DNA of 64,000 nt from Smaragdicoccus niigatensis DSM 44881 = NBRC 103563. GTDB taxonomy: Bacteria; Actinomycetota; Actinomycetes; Mycobacteriales; Mycobacteriaceae. The position numbers and the translations under genes were made by a program. Positions 55,601-63,847 of the stretch are shown piece by piece. The notes beneath the pieces were generated by a model that saw nothing but the letters and a program-made list of their open reading frames with translations, made no database searches and was not told the origin of the DNA. The stretch covers positions 1 to 64,000 of the forward strand of contig NZ_AQXZ01000019.1 in assembly GCF_000380645.1 (NCBI RefSeq). The letters are read 5' to 3'. The stretch's first letter is position 1, and each line of letters starts with the position of its first letter.

Positions 55601-58600
55601 CGTTGAGGAACGACCACAGGCCCGGCTTGCCCGATGCGGCGAGCGGCATAGCGGCATGCGGCCGGTCACCAAGAATGCTGCCCACCAAACCCGTGAGCAC
55701 CTGCCCTGGGCCGACCTCGACGAACAGCCGAGCGCCCGCCTCGTACATCGCATCAACCTGTTCGACGAACCGAACCGGGCTCGTCAGGTGACTCGCCAAC
55801 TGCTCGCGGATCGCCTCGGGTGAGGAACCGTACTCCCGTGCGGTCGTATTCGAAAAGACGCTCGACTGCGGCGAGCGGAATTCGGTCCGCTGCATGTAGG
55901 ACAGAAATTTGTCCGCCGCCGGCGCGACAATTGGTGAGTGGAAGGCACACGCGACGGGCAGTCGGCGAGCGCGGAGTCCTTGCCCGGCGCACCAGTCGAT
56001 GGCGGCAGCCACGGCCGCCTCCGGGCCCGAGACGACGACTTGGTTCGGCGCGTTGATGTTCGCCACCGACACTGCCGGGACTGCTGAGAGGAGACTATTG
56101 ACGTCACTCATCGACGCAAACACCGCGGCCATGGAGCCGCTATCGCCACCCGCGGAAGCCTCGGCCATGAGCCGACCCCGCGCCTCAGACAGACGCAGCA
56201 GATCTCGTTTGGTCAGCACGCCCGCGTAATGCAACGCGGTGAACTCACCGTAGCTATGTCCGGCAGCCAAGTCCGCGCTGACGCCTAAGCGCCGCAGGAG
56301 CGCGACCAGGGCGACCTCGACGGCGCCGAGTGCGGGCTGCGCGACGTTCGTGGCGGTCAGCGCCGCGGACTGCGCTGTGCGTTCATCGTCGCTGAATGCC
56401 GGCGGTGGGTAGATAAAGGAACTCAGCGGCAGTTTGAGCGCCGTACCGAGGACATCGTTGGCCTGTTGGAGTTCGCGGTGAACGTCCGGGAAAAGGACCG
56501 CGAGATCGCGGGCCATATTGACGAATTGGGACCCCTGACCAGGAAACACGAAGGCTGTCCGACCATTCACTGCCAGCGGCGCGGCGCTGAAATGAATTCC
56601 GTTCGGCAGATGGAAGCGGTCACCCGCGCTGCGAAGCTGGGCCGCTGCCGTTCGCAACGCAGTGCGCAGATCATCGAGGCCGTTCGCGACGATGCTCAGG
56701 GTCGCCGGTCCCACTTGGGTACGTGAGTTGACCGAGTACGACAGATCCGCGAGCGGCACGGACTGCTCGCCCTCCAACTGACGCGAGAACTCCTCGACCC
56801 GATCGATCAGCTCCGCACGGGTCGCCGCCCGCAGCACGAACAATTCGGTGTTCCAGGCCGTGACCGCAGGGGTCGTGCGCTCCTGGTACTCCCCGCGGTA
56901 CTCCTCCACGACGACGTGGAAATTCGTTCCGCCGAATCCGAATCCGCTGACACCGGCGCGGCGGGGTGCGGAACTGTCGGACTGCAGCCAGGGACGAGTC
57001 GCGGCGCTGACGTAGAACGGACTGCCGTCGGCACGCACCATGGCGTTGGGTGAGACAACACCGATCGTTGCGGGTAATACCTTGTGGTACAGGGCTTTCG
57101 AGAGCTTGATGAGCCCGGCGACGCCCGCGGTCGCCTTGGTGTGACCGATCATCGACTTGACCGAGCCGACGGCTACCGATTGTGGATCGGCCCCCGATTC
57201 GGTGAAGACCTGCATGAGCGAGGTCAATTCACTGCGGTCGCCGGCGGCCGTGCCGGTGCCATGCGCCTCGATCAGGCCGACGGTCGCCGGCGGGAAGCCC
57301 GCATTCGCGTAGGCCCGTCGAAGTGCACGCATCTGTCCTTCCGGGCGTGGTGCGGTCAGCCCGCGTGCCCGACCGTCGCTCGAGCCGCCCACTCCCCGGA
57401 TGACGCCGTAGATCCGATCACCATCTCGCTCCGCGTCTTCCAGACGCTTGAGCACCAAGGACGCGAATCCCTCACTGATCGCGATCCCGTCGGCGCCGGA
57501 GTCGAACGGGCGCGAGCGTCCGTTCGGCGAGAGCGCCTGGGTCTTGCTGAAGCACAGGTATCCGAACGGCGACTGAATCGCGTCGACGCCGCCGACCACG
57601 ACGGTGTCGCTCGTCCGCGCCTCCAAATCGCGAACCGCCAGGTAAACAGCCGCGAGCGACGACGCGCACGCGGCATCGACGGTGTAGTTGACGCCGCCGA
57701 AATCGAACCGGTTGGCAATGCGACCAGCGGCGACGTTCATCAACAAGCCGGCGAACGAGTCTTCGGTCCACTCCGGCAGAACGCCATCGAGCCGGTCCGC
57801 CAACTCGTCGGCCTGAGCGCCGAAGAGTCGTGGGAGGTTCGACCGCACGAGGTAGCCGTTGCCGAGGTCGCCTACGCCACCACCGGCGCCGAGTATCACC
57901 GACGTACGTTCGCGGTTGAACGGGCGCGTCCGATAACCGGCGTCGGCGAGCGCGTCCCGCACCATCAACAGAGCGAGGAGTTGGAAAGGTTCGATCGATC
58001 GCAGCGAGGCGGGCGGCATTCCGAATTCGAGCGGATCGAACGGCACGTCCTCGATGAACCCGCCCCACTTGGAGTAGATCCGGTCTCGGACAGTTTTGTC
58101 GGCGTTGAAGTAGTCGTCGACCCTCCAGCGGTCGGCCGGTATCTCGCCGACCGCGTCGACCTCGTTGAGGATGTTCCGCCAGAAGGCATCGAGCGTGCTC
58201 GCCCCGGGAACGATCGACGACATCCCGACGATCGCCACGGCGCACGGGTTCGGTGCCTTGACCTCCACGTCCCGTACCCGACCGAAGGCCTCGAGTCGGT
58301 TAACGGCACCGCTACTGATCTGCTCATGCAGCTCGGCGATGGTGCACGTCTTCTCGCGCAGCGCGGCCACCTGGCCGATCATGTACATGCCCTGGTCCCA
58401 GCGTTCGACCTCGGAAAGCTCGGCGAACTTGGGGGCAGACGGATCGGTTCCGTATCCGGGGTGTCGAGTCAAGCCTTTGGACGCGATGCGCAGCCGGCCG
58501 ATGTTGAGGACTTCGAGCTCGTCCTTGATCTCGGCCGTCGAGGCACCGGAGCGCTCGAGCCGTTGCTTCTCGGCGATGAATGTCTCGGCGAACGGCGACG

Positions 58601-60341
58601 GAAGACACCTCGTCACGTAGCCGGGCGCCGACTCGAGTTCGATCGTCGCGTCCGCGCCCAACGCCGCGGATTGGTAGTCGGCACCGATCGCGCCGAACGC
58701 CACCGCTTCCGCGGTGAAAAGGTAGGCCGTACCGCACAGGACGCCAATGGCAACGCCGCGCTTGACCAGCGGCGCCGCGATCGCGGCGACCATCGCGGCC
58801 GAACCCCCGTCGTGTACACCACCGGCGAACAGGACACGCAGACCATCGATCCGCGGGTGCGCGTCAAGGTAGGCCACGAGTTCGGTCACCGCCGTGTTCC
58901 ACAACACGAAGCTGCTGCGCGGCCCGATGTGTCCCCCGCATTCGCGGCCTTCGAGCACGAACTTGCGCACGCCATCGTCGAGGAACATCTTCAGCAGTCC
59001 CGGCGACGGCACGTGCATGTACGTCGCGATGCCCTCGCTCTCCAGCAGGTTGGCCTGGTCGGCGCGACCACCCGCGATGAGTGCGAACGGCGGCTTGAAT
59101 CGCCGGATCAGATCGAACTGTTCCTGCCGCAGCGCCGGCGGTACGAATCCGAGGATGCCGACGCCCCACGGACGGTCGCCGATAAGTTGCGCCGTTTCGC
59201 GCAACAGCGGATCGATCTCGTCGCCGCGCATGAGGGCAAGCGCAAGGAACGGGAGCCCACCGGCTTCAGCGACGCTCTTGGCGAACCGCGCAGTATCGCT
59301 GACTCGGGTCATCGGGCCCTGCACGATCGGATAGCGCGTGCCGTTCGCTGTGCCCAGCGCCGACTGCGTTCCCATCGCAGCTTGTTCGCAGGCGAGCGCG
59401 ACCTGCTCCCGGGCGGCCGTTGTCAGGGCCTCGATGATTCCACCGACGGTGCAAAAGCGTTCCGCAAGATCGGCCGCAAAGGCCGCATCCTGGCCGATCG
59501 CCCACAACGGGTCGTCGGCGACCCGGGTTTGCGCAATCACGTGCTCTCGCCACTGTCCCGCGGTGCCAACGTCGGTGCCCAGCGTCCGGACCCGCGCGGC
59601 GGCCGCGGAGTCCTGACGCGAGTAGCAGCGAAATCGAGTGCCAGCGGCGCTGATGGCCTCGGTTTCGCTGCCGTCCGTTGCGGCCAAACGGCGACGAACC
59701 GTTTCGGCCGGTCGAGCTTCGCGGGCCAGGAGGAGCTGAGTGTCCAGCACGATGCCCGCCGCGCCGGCGACCATGGCCGCGGCCGCAGTGTGTAGCCCGA
59801 TTCCGCCCTGCAGCCAGACCGGGGTATCGATGTGGTGCACGATCTGCTGCGCGAGAGTGAACGTCGTCTCCGAACCGACCCAACCCGCCGCTTCGTTTCC
59901 CTTCGCGATGATTCCGTCGACGTCGGCGCCGGCACAGCGCAGCGCTTCCGCGAGGCTGGTGACCACCGCCAGCGCCCGGTGACCGGCCGACTTGACCGTC
60001 TGCACGGACTCAGCGAGCGTCTCGGCGTCCGCGAACATCGACGTGAGCAGGACCGCGTCGAGTCGCCGAAGTGGCAGAGACAGGACGGTCGCTAGCAAGT
60101 CGCTGTCGACTGCGTCGATCAACACACCGAATTTCCCGCCGGCGTGCTCGTCGAGCCGCGTGAGCGAATCGACAGCGTCCTCGTGCGTCGTAGCGAATTC
60201 GAGGTTCAACACCCCGAGAGCGCCGGCCCTCGTCGCCGCGATGGCAATCGATGGATCACAGCACGAAGCCGGAGTCAGAGCGATGGCCAGAAGAGCCTGA
60301 TCGAAAGGACTCACGACAACCACCTTTGGTCGATGTGACAT
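52629..60341 (-). CDS. PUFA-synthase-like polyketide synthase with tandem FMN TIM barrels, ER-ER-KS-AT-KR-DH
   Basis: A 2570-aa megasynthase. Two nitronate monooxygenase/PfaD-like FMN barrels come first. Barrel 1 (~1-220) has TRAGALGVLNLEF and WLQGGIGLHTAAAAMVAGAA. Barrel 2 (~335-600) has YPIVQGPMTRVSD and EGRECGGHIGPRSSF (His471). KS (~695-1150) has Cys892 in DAACASS, His1027 and His1067. AT (~1260-1600) has GHSYGE (Ser1363) and CAFHSP, the malonyl-type motif. A post-AT helix (1699-1723) and PETA repeats follow. KR (~1770-2265) has VTGGARGITAE, SSV and Tyr2176. DH (~2290-2540) has His2301 in DDHCLDGRPVLP and Asp2465 in LIDAAFQ. No ACP is present. It should extend malonyl units and reduce them to alkene or alkane level together with the second protein. 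The ATG (60341) follows a TetR-type operator. Confidence 0.93.
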   Translation of the reverse strand: MSHRPKVVVVSPFDQALLAIALTPASCCDPSIAIAATRAGALGVLNLEFATTHEDAVDSLTRLDEHAGGKFGVLIDAVDSDLLATVLSLPLRRLDAVLLTSMFADAETLAESVQTVKSAGHRALAVVTSLAEALRCAGADVDGIIAKGNEAAGWVGSETTFTLAQQIVHHIDTPVWLQGGIGLHTAAAAMVAGAAGIVLDTQLLLAREARPAETVRRRLAATDGSETEAISAAGTRFRCYSRQDSAAAARVRTLGTDVGTAGQWREHVIAQTRVADDPLWAIGQDAAFAADLAERFCTVGGIIEALTTAAREQVALACEQAAMGTQSALGTANGTRYPIVQGPMTRVSDTARFAKSVAEAGGLPFLALALMRGDEIDPLLRETAQLIGDRPWGVGILGFVPPALRQEQFDLIRRFKPPFALIAGGRADQANLLESEGIATYMHVPSPGLLKMFLDDGVRKFVLEGRECGGHIGPRSSFVLWNTAVTELVAYLDAHPRIDGLRVLFAGGVHDGGSAAMVAAIAAPLVKRGVAIGVLCGTAYLFTAEAVAFGAIGADYQSAALGADATIELESAPGYVTRCLPSPFAETFIAEKQRLERSGASTAEIKDELEVLNIGRLRIASKGLTRHPGYGTDPSAPKFAELSEVERWDQGMYMIGQVAALREKTCTIAELHEQISSGAVNRLEAFGRVRDVEVKAPNPCAVAIVGMSSIVPGASTLDAFWRNILNEVDAVGEIPADRWRVDDYFNADKTVRDRIYSKWGGFIEDVPFDPLEFGMPPASLRSIEPFQLLALLMVRDALADAGYRTRPFNRERTSVILGAGGGVGDLGNGYLVRSNLPRLFGAQADELADRLDGVLPEWTEDSFAGLLMNVAAGRIANRFDFGGVNYTVDAACASSLAAVYLAVRDLEARTSDTVVVGGVDAIQSPFGYLCFSKTQALSPNGRSRPFDSGADGIAISEGFASLVLKRLEDAERDGDRIYGVIRGVGGSSDGRARGLTAPRPEGQMRALRRAYANAGFPPATVGLIEAHGTGTAAGDRSELTSLMQVFTESGADPQSVAVGSVKSMIGHTKATAGVAGLIKLSKALYHKVLPATIGVVSPNAMVRADGSPFYVSAATRPWLQSDSSAPRRAGVSGFGFGGTNFHVVVEEYRGEYQERTTPAVTAWNTELFVLRAATRAELIDRVEEFSRQLEGEQSVPLADLSYSVNSRTQVGPATLSIVANGLDDLRTALRTAAAQLRSAGDRFHLPNGIHFSAAPLAVNGRTAFVFPGQGSQFVNMARDLAVLFPDVHRELQQANDVLGTALKLPLSSFIYPPPAFSDDERTAQSAALTATNVAQPALGAVEVALVALLRRLGVSADLAAGHSYGEFTALHYAGVLTKRDLLRLSEARGRLMAEASAGGDSGSMAAVFASMSDVNSLLSAVPAVSVANINAPNQVVVSGPEAAVAAAIDWCAGQGLRARRLPVACAFHSPIVAPAADKFLSYMQRTEFRSPQSSVFSNTTAREYGSSPEAIREQLASHLTSPVRFVEQVDAMYEAGARLFVEVGPGQVLTGLVGSILGDRPHAAMPLAASGKPGLWSFLNGIGALLAEGARVDVLRLYDGRNVVKVDVADLAGATPDYSATTWLVNGSRAKPARAVDQPRNLPIPVRFADEPKSPEPMTAAPETAGPETALPETAVAPAAGIASSRESVGIDSAERADVVMHFQDVMDHFLDTHAAVIRGVISSGGHPGDLTPSATPAEPVSRTPGVRRYVPTPVGAGPAAVDAGFGSDGVILLIGGGSLADEIERMLVRTGRQVSRVALSGGSNHQPLTLPLDSSRDDVSRVVTGIRAQKGRIAALVHLDAFDRAVAPSLGAGSSTMFWLVKLLAADLDQSAERGGAAIVGVTAIDGSFGFGDTAANTSRSNYWLPGFLKSLSQEWPRVRVRAVDLATADPAIAARQVFAELFTAGPDREIAYGLDGERRRVELRPASVTESQGCPLSGDSIVLVTGGARGITAECVVALAQEVPATFVLVGRIPARQTPESALTQNVEDSRELKARLLQDLRRRGLSCTPKDIERECSRLIGQREIDRTLERVAQRGAHAVYLSCDLTNRAEFAQCVADVRRQYGRIDGVIHGAGVIEDRLITDKSAASFDRVLATKLTPLEVLRSNLDLAELRLLALFSSVTAREGNRGQVDYAAANEAMNKVAGELSKRWPARVVAFNWGPWGGAGMVSAEVERQFAERGVGLISPDEGVAAFVDEIMAPDGPAEVVIGAFDLTEPERFDAQASRLVEGAAVDRRSDGSMSLSTAFSRLDDPYLDDHCLDGRPVLPFAFAMELMAGAAQVASPHRGMTAIRDIRVFQGIHVDDGSVPLVVDVRPESRGPSAAVTIRQPGNTRDSYSATVEFGDTEIDTAGPLPLLGPCLSPPTIDAATAYDQWLFHGPAFQAIDTLVALCPTGGSALISPSNPDEFRAGTAPWVLDPVLIDAAFQLQLIWGRIHWDVTLLPSAVRRLTVFDVGDWGPQVRCEMRILPDVQSPISHANFWFYTNRGHLLARLDDFASAGSKALNRLAQANAAGDVAVTKKSSVWGQS
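55318..55362 (-). repeat. Three 15-base tandem repeats in the first PKS gene (PETA linker)
   Basis: GCGGTTTCGGGC plus three variable bases repeats three times in register with the reading frame, encoding PETA units in the Ala/Pro/Glu-rich linker between AT and the post-AT helix (~residues 1660-1675). Confidence 0.85.
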
Positions 60342-60346
60342 CCGTC

Positions 60347-60376
60347 ATACTTGTATTGGTTGAAAGATCAAGTCAA
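60347..60376 (-). promoter_or_regulatory. Candidate promoter of the PKS operon
   Basis: On the minus strand, -35 TTGACT (60376-60371), then about 17-18 bases to an AT-rich -10 region (AATACAAGTAT, ~60357-60347). The start site would be at or just before the ATG, and no good ribosome-binding site is seen. Confidence 0.4.
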
Positions 60377-60392
60377 TAGATTTCGGAATATT

Positions 60393-60414
60393 TAAAACCT
60401 ACCGGTTGGTTTAA
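60393..60414. promoter_or_regulatory. TetR-type palindromic operator upstream of the PKS operon
   Basis: TAAAACCTACC followed by GGTTGGTTTAA. The arms pair at nine of eleven positions around a central ACCGGT. It resembles TetR-family operators of the ACCNACCGGTNGGT form. It lies 16 bases upstream of the -35 hexamer. The rest of the gap (60415-60540), up to the ABC permease stop, shows no other feature. Confidence 0.55.
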
Positions 60415-60540
60415 TCAGCGCTGCGCCGGCAATTATTCGGATGAAATGTGATCTACCGAGCCCGCTGATCAAATCCGGAAGCCTCTATCCGGCAATCGAT
60501 TTCGGAGCTTCCCATCGACGGCTGCGACCGGCGCCCAAGA

Positions 60541-63057
60541 TCAGATATCGACAATTGCCTCGAGAGGACTTGTTCGCGCCGCTCGGGTCGCCGGCCAGAG
60601 CGCCGCAAGGACGCCGACGAAGGCGCTCGCGACCAGCATCATCGCCACTTGAACCCACGGAACCGCGGTGGTCTGGAGACCCTGCGAGGCCAGGGTGTGC
60701 ACAAACGCCACACCCAGTGGGACGCCCATGACGACGCCGACGATCGCACCCGCCAACGCGATCAGCACGGACTCGACGTAGATGATGCGCCGAATCTGAA
60801 CGCGCAACATTCCGACGGCCCGCAACATACCGATCTCTCGCCGTCGCTCCACGACCGACAGTGCCAGCGTGTTGACGATGCCGAGGATTCCGATGATCAC
60901 GGCGAGACCGAGCAGGCCGTACAAGACGCCGAGCAGGGTGTCGATCTGCTGCGCCTGGGTTCCCTTGAACTGCTCGGGGTCGAGAACTTGGACAACGTAG
61001 AACTGCGCGGTTGCATCTTCGAGCGCGGCACGGACCTCGCTCGCGACGGCGTCGGGCGCGATGCTCACGAACGCCACCGCATCAGACCGCTGATTGTTCA
61101 AGACCAATTGGTTGTAGAGGTCGGGCCCGGCGACGAAATCGCCGACGATCGGATTGCGCTCGTAGATCCCGGCGATCGTCGCCTTGATCGGAGCGCCACT
61201 CGGATTAGCAAACTCGACGACATCGCCCGGCCTGCGCCCATCCGCATGGTCGTCGGACAGCAGCACCCCCGCTGCAGGCACCCTCCCGCTACCGCTCACG
61301 ATTTTTAGCGCAACGGCGGCGCGCAAATCCCCTTCGGTCGACGTACCAACGACTCGCGTTCCAGAAATCGCGGTCGTGATCTGATGCAACGGCGTCACCG
61401 ATCGCACACCTGCCACCCCGGACGCCGCTTTGCTCGCCGCGGTCGGGATGCCGCGTTGTACCGGCCCGCCGGCCGCGTTGGACAGCACGAAGTCGGCGGT
61501 GACGCCATTGTCGACGAGCGAGTTGACACTCGCCTTCGCCGAGGCACCGAGAATTCCGACGACCGACACCAACATCAGTCCCAGCGTCAATGCGGACGCG
61601 GTGGCAATGGTTCGCCGGGGATTGCGGATCGCATTGCGCCGACCCATGGCACCCATCGTCCCGAAGGGGCGAACCGCGTAGCCGAGGCCGGCAATCAGCA
61701 GGGTCAGGACGGACTCGGCAGCGAGGGTTCCCGCGAGGATGAGCCACGCGGCACCGATTGCCACGAGAGCGACGGCATGCGATGTCGACGTGGTGGCGAA
61801 TGCGCCACAGAGGACCACGACCACACCCACGGCCGCGATCACCACCGCGGGCACGGTCCGCGATCGGGTATCGACTTCGCCGCCACTGAACTCCATCCGC
61901 ATCGCCTCGATCGGCGAGATCTTCGAGGCGCGGCGCGCGGGCGCGTAGGCGCTGATGACGGTCACGACGATGCCGACGGCCAGCGACAACACCACCGCCT
62001 GTGCGGTCAGCTGCAACCGGCCCGAGGGCAAGGCGAAGCCGGCGGCATTGAGTCCGGACCTGAGCCCGTACGCGAGACCGATCCCGCCGAAAAGTCCGAT
62101 GATGCTGCCGAGTACGCCGATCACCGTGGCTTCCAAGGCAACCGAGTTGCGGATCTGGGCCCGACTGGCCCCCGTGGCACGCAGTAGTGCGAGCTCACCG
62201 AGGCGTTGCGCGACGATCATCGAGAACGTGTTGTAAATGATGAACGTCGCAACCGTCAGCGAGATGACGCCGAACGCGAAGAGAAAGTAGTTGATGAACC
62301 GCAGCGCATTGAAGACCTGACCTCTGAGCTCTTCGCGCACCTCATCGCCGGTCTGCACCTTCAGCCCGGGAAATGCGGTCTGAATCCGGTCCCGCAACTC
62401 AGCCGGACTCACATCCTTTCCGGCGACGTCGACGTAGGCGACGTGACTCCCGTCGGTGAACAACTTCTTCGCTTGTTCGGCTTCGAACACCGCGCCGACA
62501 TATCCCCCGGTATCAGTGGGGACCTCGTAGATACCGCTGAGCTTGACCGACACCGGGTCGGGCAGGGAATTCACCACGATCCGGACGGAGTCGCCGGGGT
62601 GAAGATCCGCCAGCCGGGCGGCTCCGGTGTTGAGCGCGACCTCGCCGTCCTGTGGCGGACGGCCCGCGACGAACCTGAGCTGGTCCGCGATCGCCTGATC
62701 CCGCGGGAGATAGGTCATGCCCTCGCTCACCGCGCCGCCATTCTGGATCGGCTTGTTGTCCTTGTCGAGAAGCACGATCGAGCCACGGACGCTCGGGGCG
62801 ACCTTGGCGACTCCAGGCACATCGCGAATCTCGGGTACCTGGCCCAACGTGATCGCACCACTCGGACCTTCGCCGCTCACGCGAACGTCGACGCCTTTCG
62901 CAAGGTTCTCGAAGATTCCGTCGAACGTCCTCTTCAGCGAGTCCGTGAACACAAAGGAACCCGCCACGAACGCCGTGCCCAGCACGACCGCAAGCAGCGT
63001 GAGCACGAGGCGGACCTTGTGCGCGGCGAGATTCCGCAGCGAGATCTTCCAGATCAT
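60541..63057 (-). CDS. FtsX/MacB-like ABC transporter permease
   Basis: An 838-aa membrane protein with two FtsX-type halves. TM1 is in LAAHKVRLVLTLLAVVLGTAF. A large extracytoplasmic MacB-PCD-like domain (~45-250) follows, then three TMs including GELALLRATGASRAQIRNSV. A second set begins after ~470 (MGRRNAIRNPRRTIATASAL), with another extracytoplasmic domain and a final three TMs containing VERRREIGMLRAVGMLRVQIR. In Actinobacteria such transporters move lipids or lipoproteins or sense envelope stress. It follows its ATPase by 16 bases and precedes the PKS operon by 199 bases on the same strand, so it might export the PKS product. Confidence 0.92.
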   Translation of the reverse strand: MIWKISLRNLAAHKVRLVLTLLAVVLGTAFVAGSFVFTDSLKRTFDGIFENLAKGVDVRVSGEGPSGAITLGQVPEIRDVPGVAKVAPSVRGSIVLLDKDNKPIQNGGAVSEGMTYLPRDQAIADQLRFVAGRPPQDGEVALNTGAARLADLHPGDSVRIVVNSLPDPVSVKLSGIYEVPTDTGGYVGAVFEAEQAKKLFTDGSHVAYVDVAGKDVSPAELRDRIQTAFPGLKVQTGDEVREELRGQVFNALRFINYFLFAFGVISLTVATFIIYNTFSMIVAQRLGELALLRATGASRAQIRNSVALEATVIGVLGSIIGLFGGIGLAYGLRSGLNAAGFALPSGRLQLTAQAVVLSLAVGIVVTVISAYAPARRASKISPIEAMRMEFSGGEVDTRSRTVPAVVIAAVGVVVVLCGAFATTSTSHAVALVAIGAAWLILAGTLAAESVLTLLIAGLGYAVRPFGTMGAMGRRNAIRNPRRTIATASALTLGLMLVSVVGILGASAKASVNSLVDNGVTADFVLSNAAGGPVQRGIPTAASKAASGVAGVRSVTPLHQITTAISGTRVVGTSTEGDLRAAVALKIVSGSGRVPAAGVLLSDDHADGRRPGDVVEFANPSGAPIKATIAGIYERNPIVGDFVAGPDLYNQLVLNNQRSDAVAFVSIAPDAVASEVRAALEDATAQFYVVQVLDPEQFKGTQAQQIDTLLGVLYGLLGLAVIIGILGIVNTLALSVVERRREIGMLRAVGMLRVQIRRIIYVESVLIALAGAIVGVVMGVPLGVAFVHTLASQGLQTTAVPWVQVAMMLVASAFVGVLAALWPATRAARTSPLEAIVDI

Positions 63058-63073
63058 CCGGACACCAGAAGTA

Positions 63074-63847
63074 TCACCTCACCGCTTCGAACAGCTTCAT
63101 GCGCTCGAGAACCGAGTCCGCAGTCGGCGCGGTCAATTCGTCGACGATCGCGCCGTCGGCGAGGAAGACGACTCGGTCGGCGTAGCTGGCCGCCGACGGG
63201 GCGTGGGTCACGATGACGACGGTCTGGCCGAACTCGTCGACTGCCGCCCGCAAGATCGACAGCACCTCACCGGACGACCGCGAGTCGAGGTTGCCGGTCG
63301 GCTCGTCGCCGAAGATGATGTCGGGCTTGGCCACCAATGCGCGCGCACACGCCACTCGTTGCTGCTGGCCACCCGACAATTCGCTCGGGCGGTGTCCGAG
63401 CCGGTCCCGTAGTCCGAGTCGCGAAATGATGGTGTCGAGCCACGCCCGGTCCACCGTCTTGCCCGCGATGTCGATCGGCAGCGTGATGTTCTCCAGCGCG
63501 GTCAACGTCGGAACGAGGTTGAACGCCTGGAAGACGAATCCGATCCGGTCGCGTCGCAACGCCGTCATCTGGTTGTCCGACAGTCCGGTGAGCCTCGTTT
63601 CCCCGATCAACACCTGACCGCTGGTGGTCGAATCCAAGCCGGCCAGGCAATGCATCAAGGTCGATTTTCCGGAGCCCGATGGGCCCATGATGGCGGTGAA
63701 CTCCCCTTTTCCGAACTCGACCGAAATTCCGGCGAGTGCTCGTACCAAGGTGTCGCCGGCACCGTATGTCCGGACGACATTCACCGCACGAGCGGCAGCT
63801 TCGTGCCGCGGCGCGCGACCGCCGTTGACCGGAGGTCTTTCGGACAC
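63074..63847 (-). CDS. ABC transporter ATP-binding protein (LolD/MacB type), start uncertain
   Basis: About 257 aa. It has Walker A GPSGSGKST, Q-loop FVFQAFNLVPTLTALENI, signature LSGGQQQRVACARAL, Walker B DIIFGDEPTGNLDSR and the H-loop His in VIVTHAPSAASYADRV. This is the MacB/LolD subclass that pairs with FtsX-type permeases, here the next gene (16 bases). I placed the start at GTG 63847, giving ~25 residues before the core. The reading frame stays open through the window's right edge without a convincing family match, so a longer N-terminus cannot be excluded. Confidence 0.85.
   Translation of the reverse strand: MSERPPVNGGRAPRHEAAARAVNVVRTYGAGDTLVRALAGISVEFGKGEFTAIMGPSGSGKSTLMHCLAGLDSTTSGQVLIGETRLTGLSDNQMTALRRDRIGFVFQAFNLVPTLTALENITLPIDIAGKTVDRAWLDTIISRLGLRDRLGHRPSELSGGQQQRVACARALVAKPDIIFGDEPTGNLDSRSSGEVLSILRAAVDEFGQTVVIVTHAPSAASYADRVVFLADGAIVDELTAPTADSVLERMKLFEAVR

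Noticed and set aside
52629-60341. Enediyne polyketide synthase (PksE)
   Set aside because: There is no KS-AT-ACP-KR-DH-PPTase order on one protein, the FMN barrels are foreign to PksE, and none of the enediyne accessory genes are nearby.
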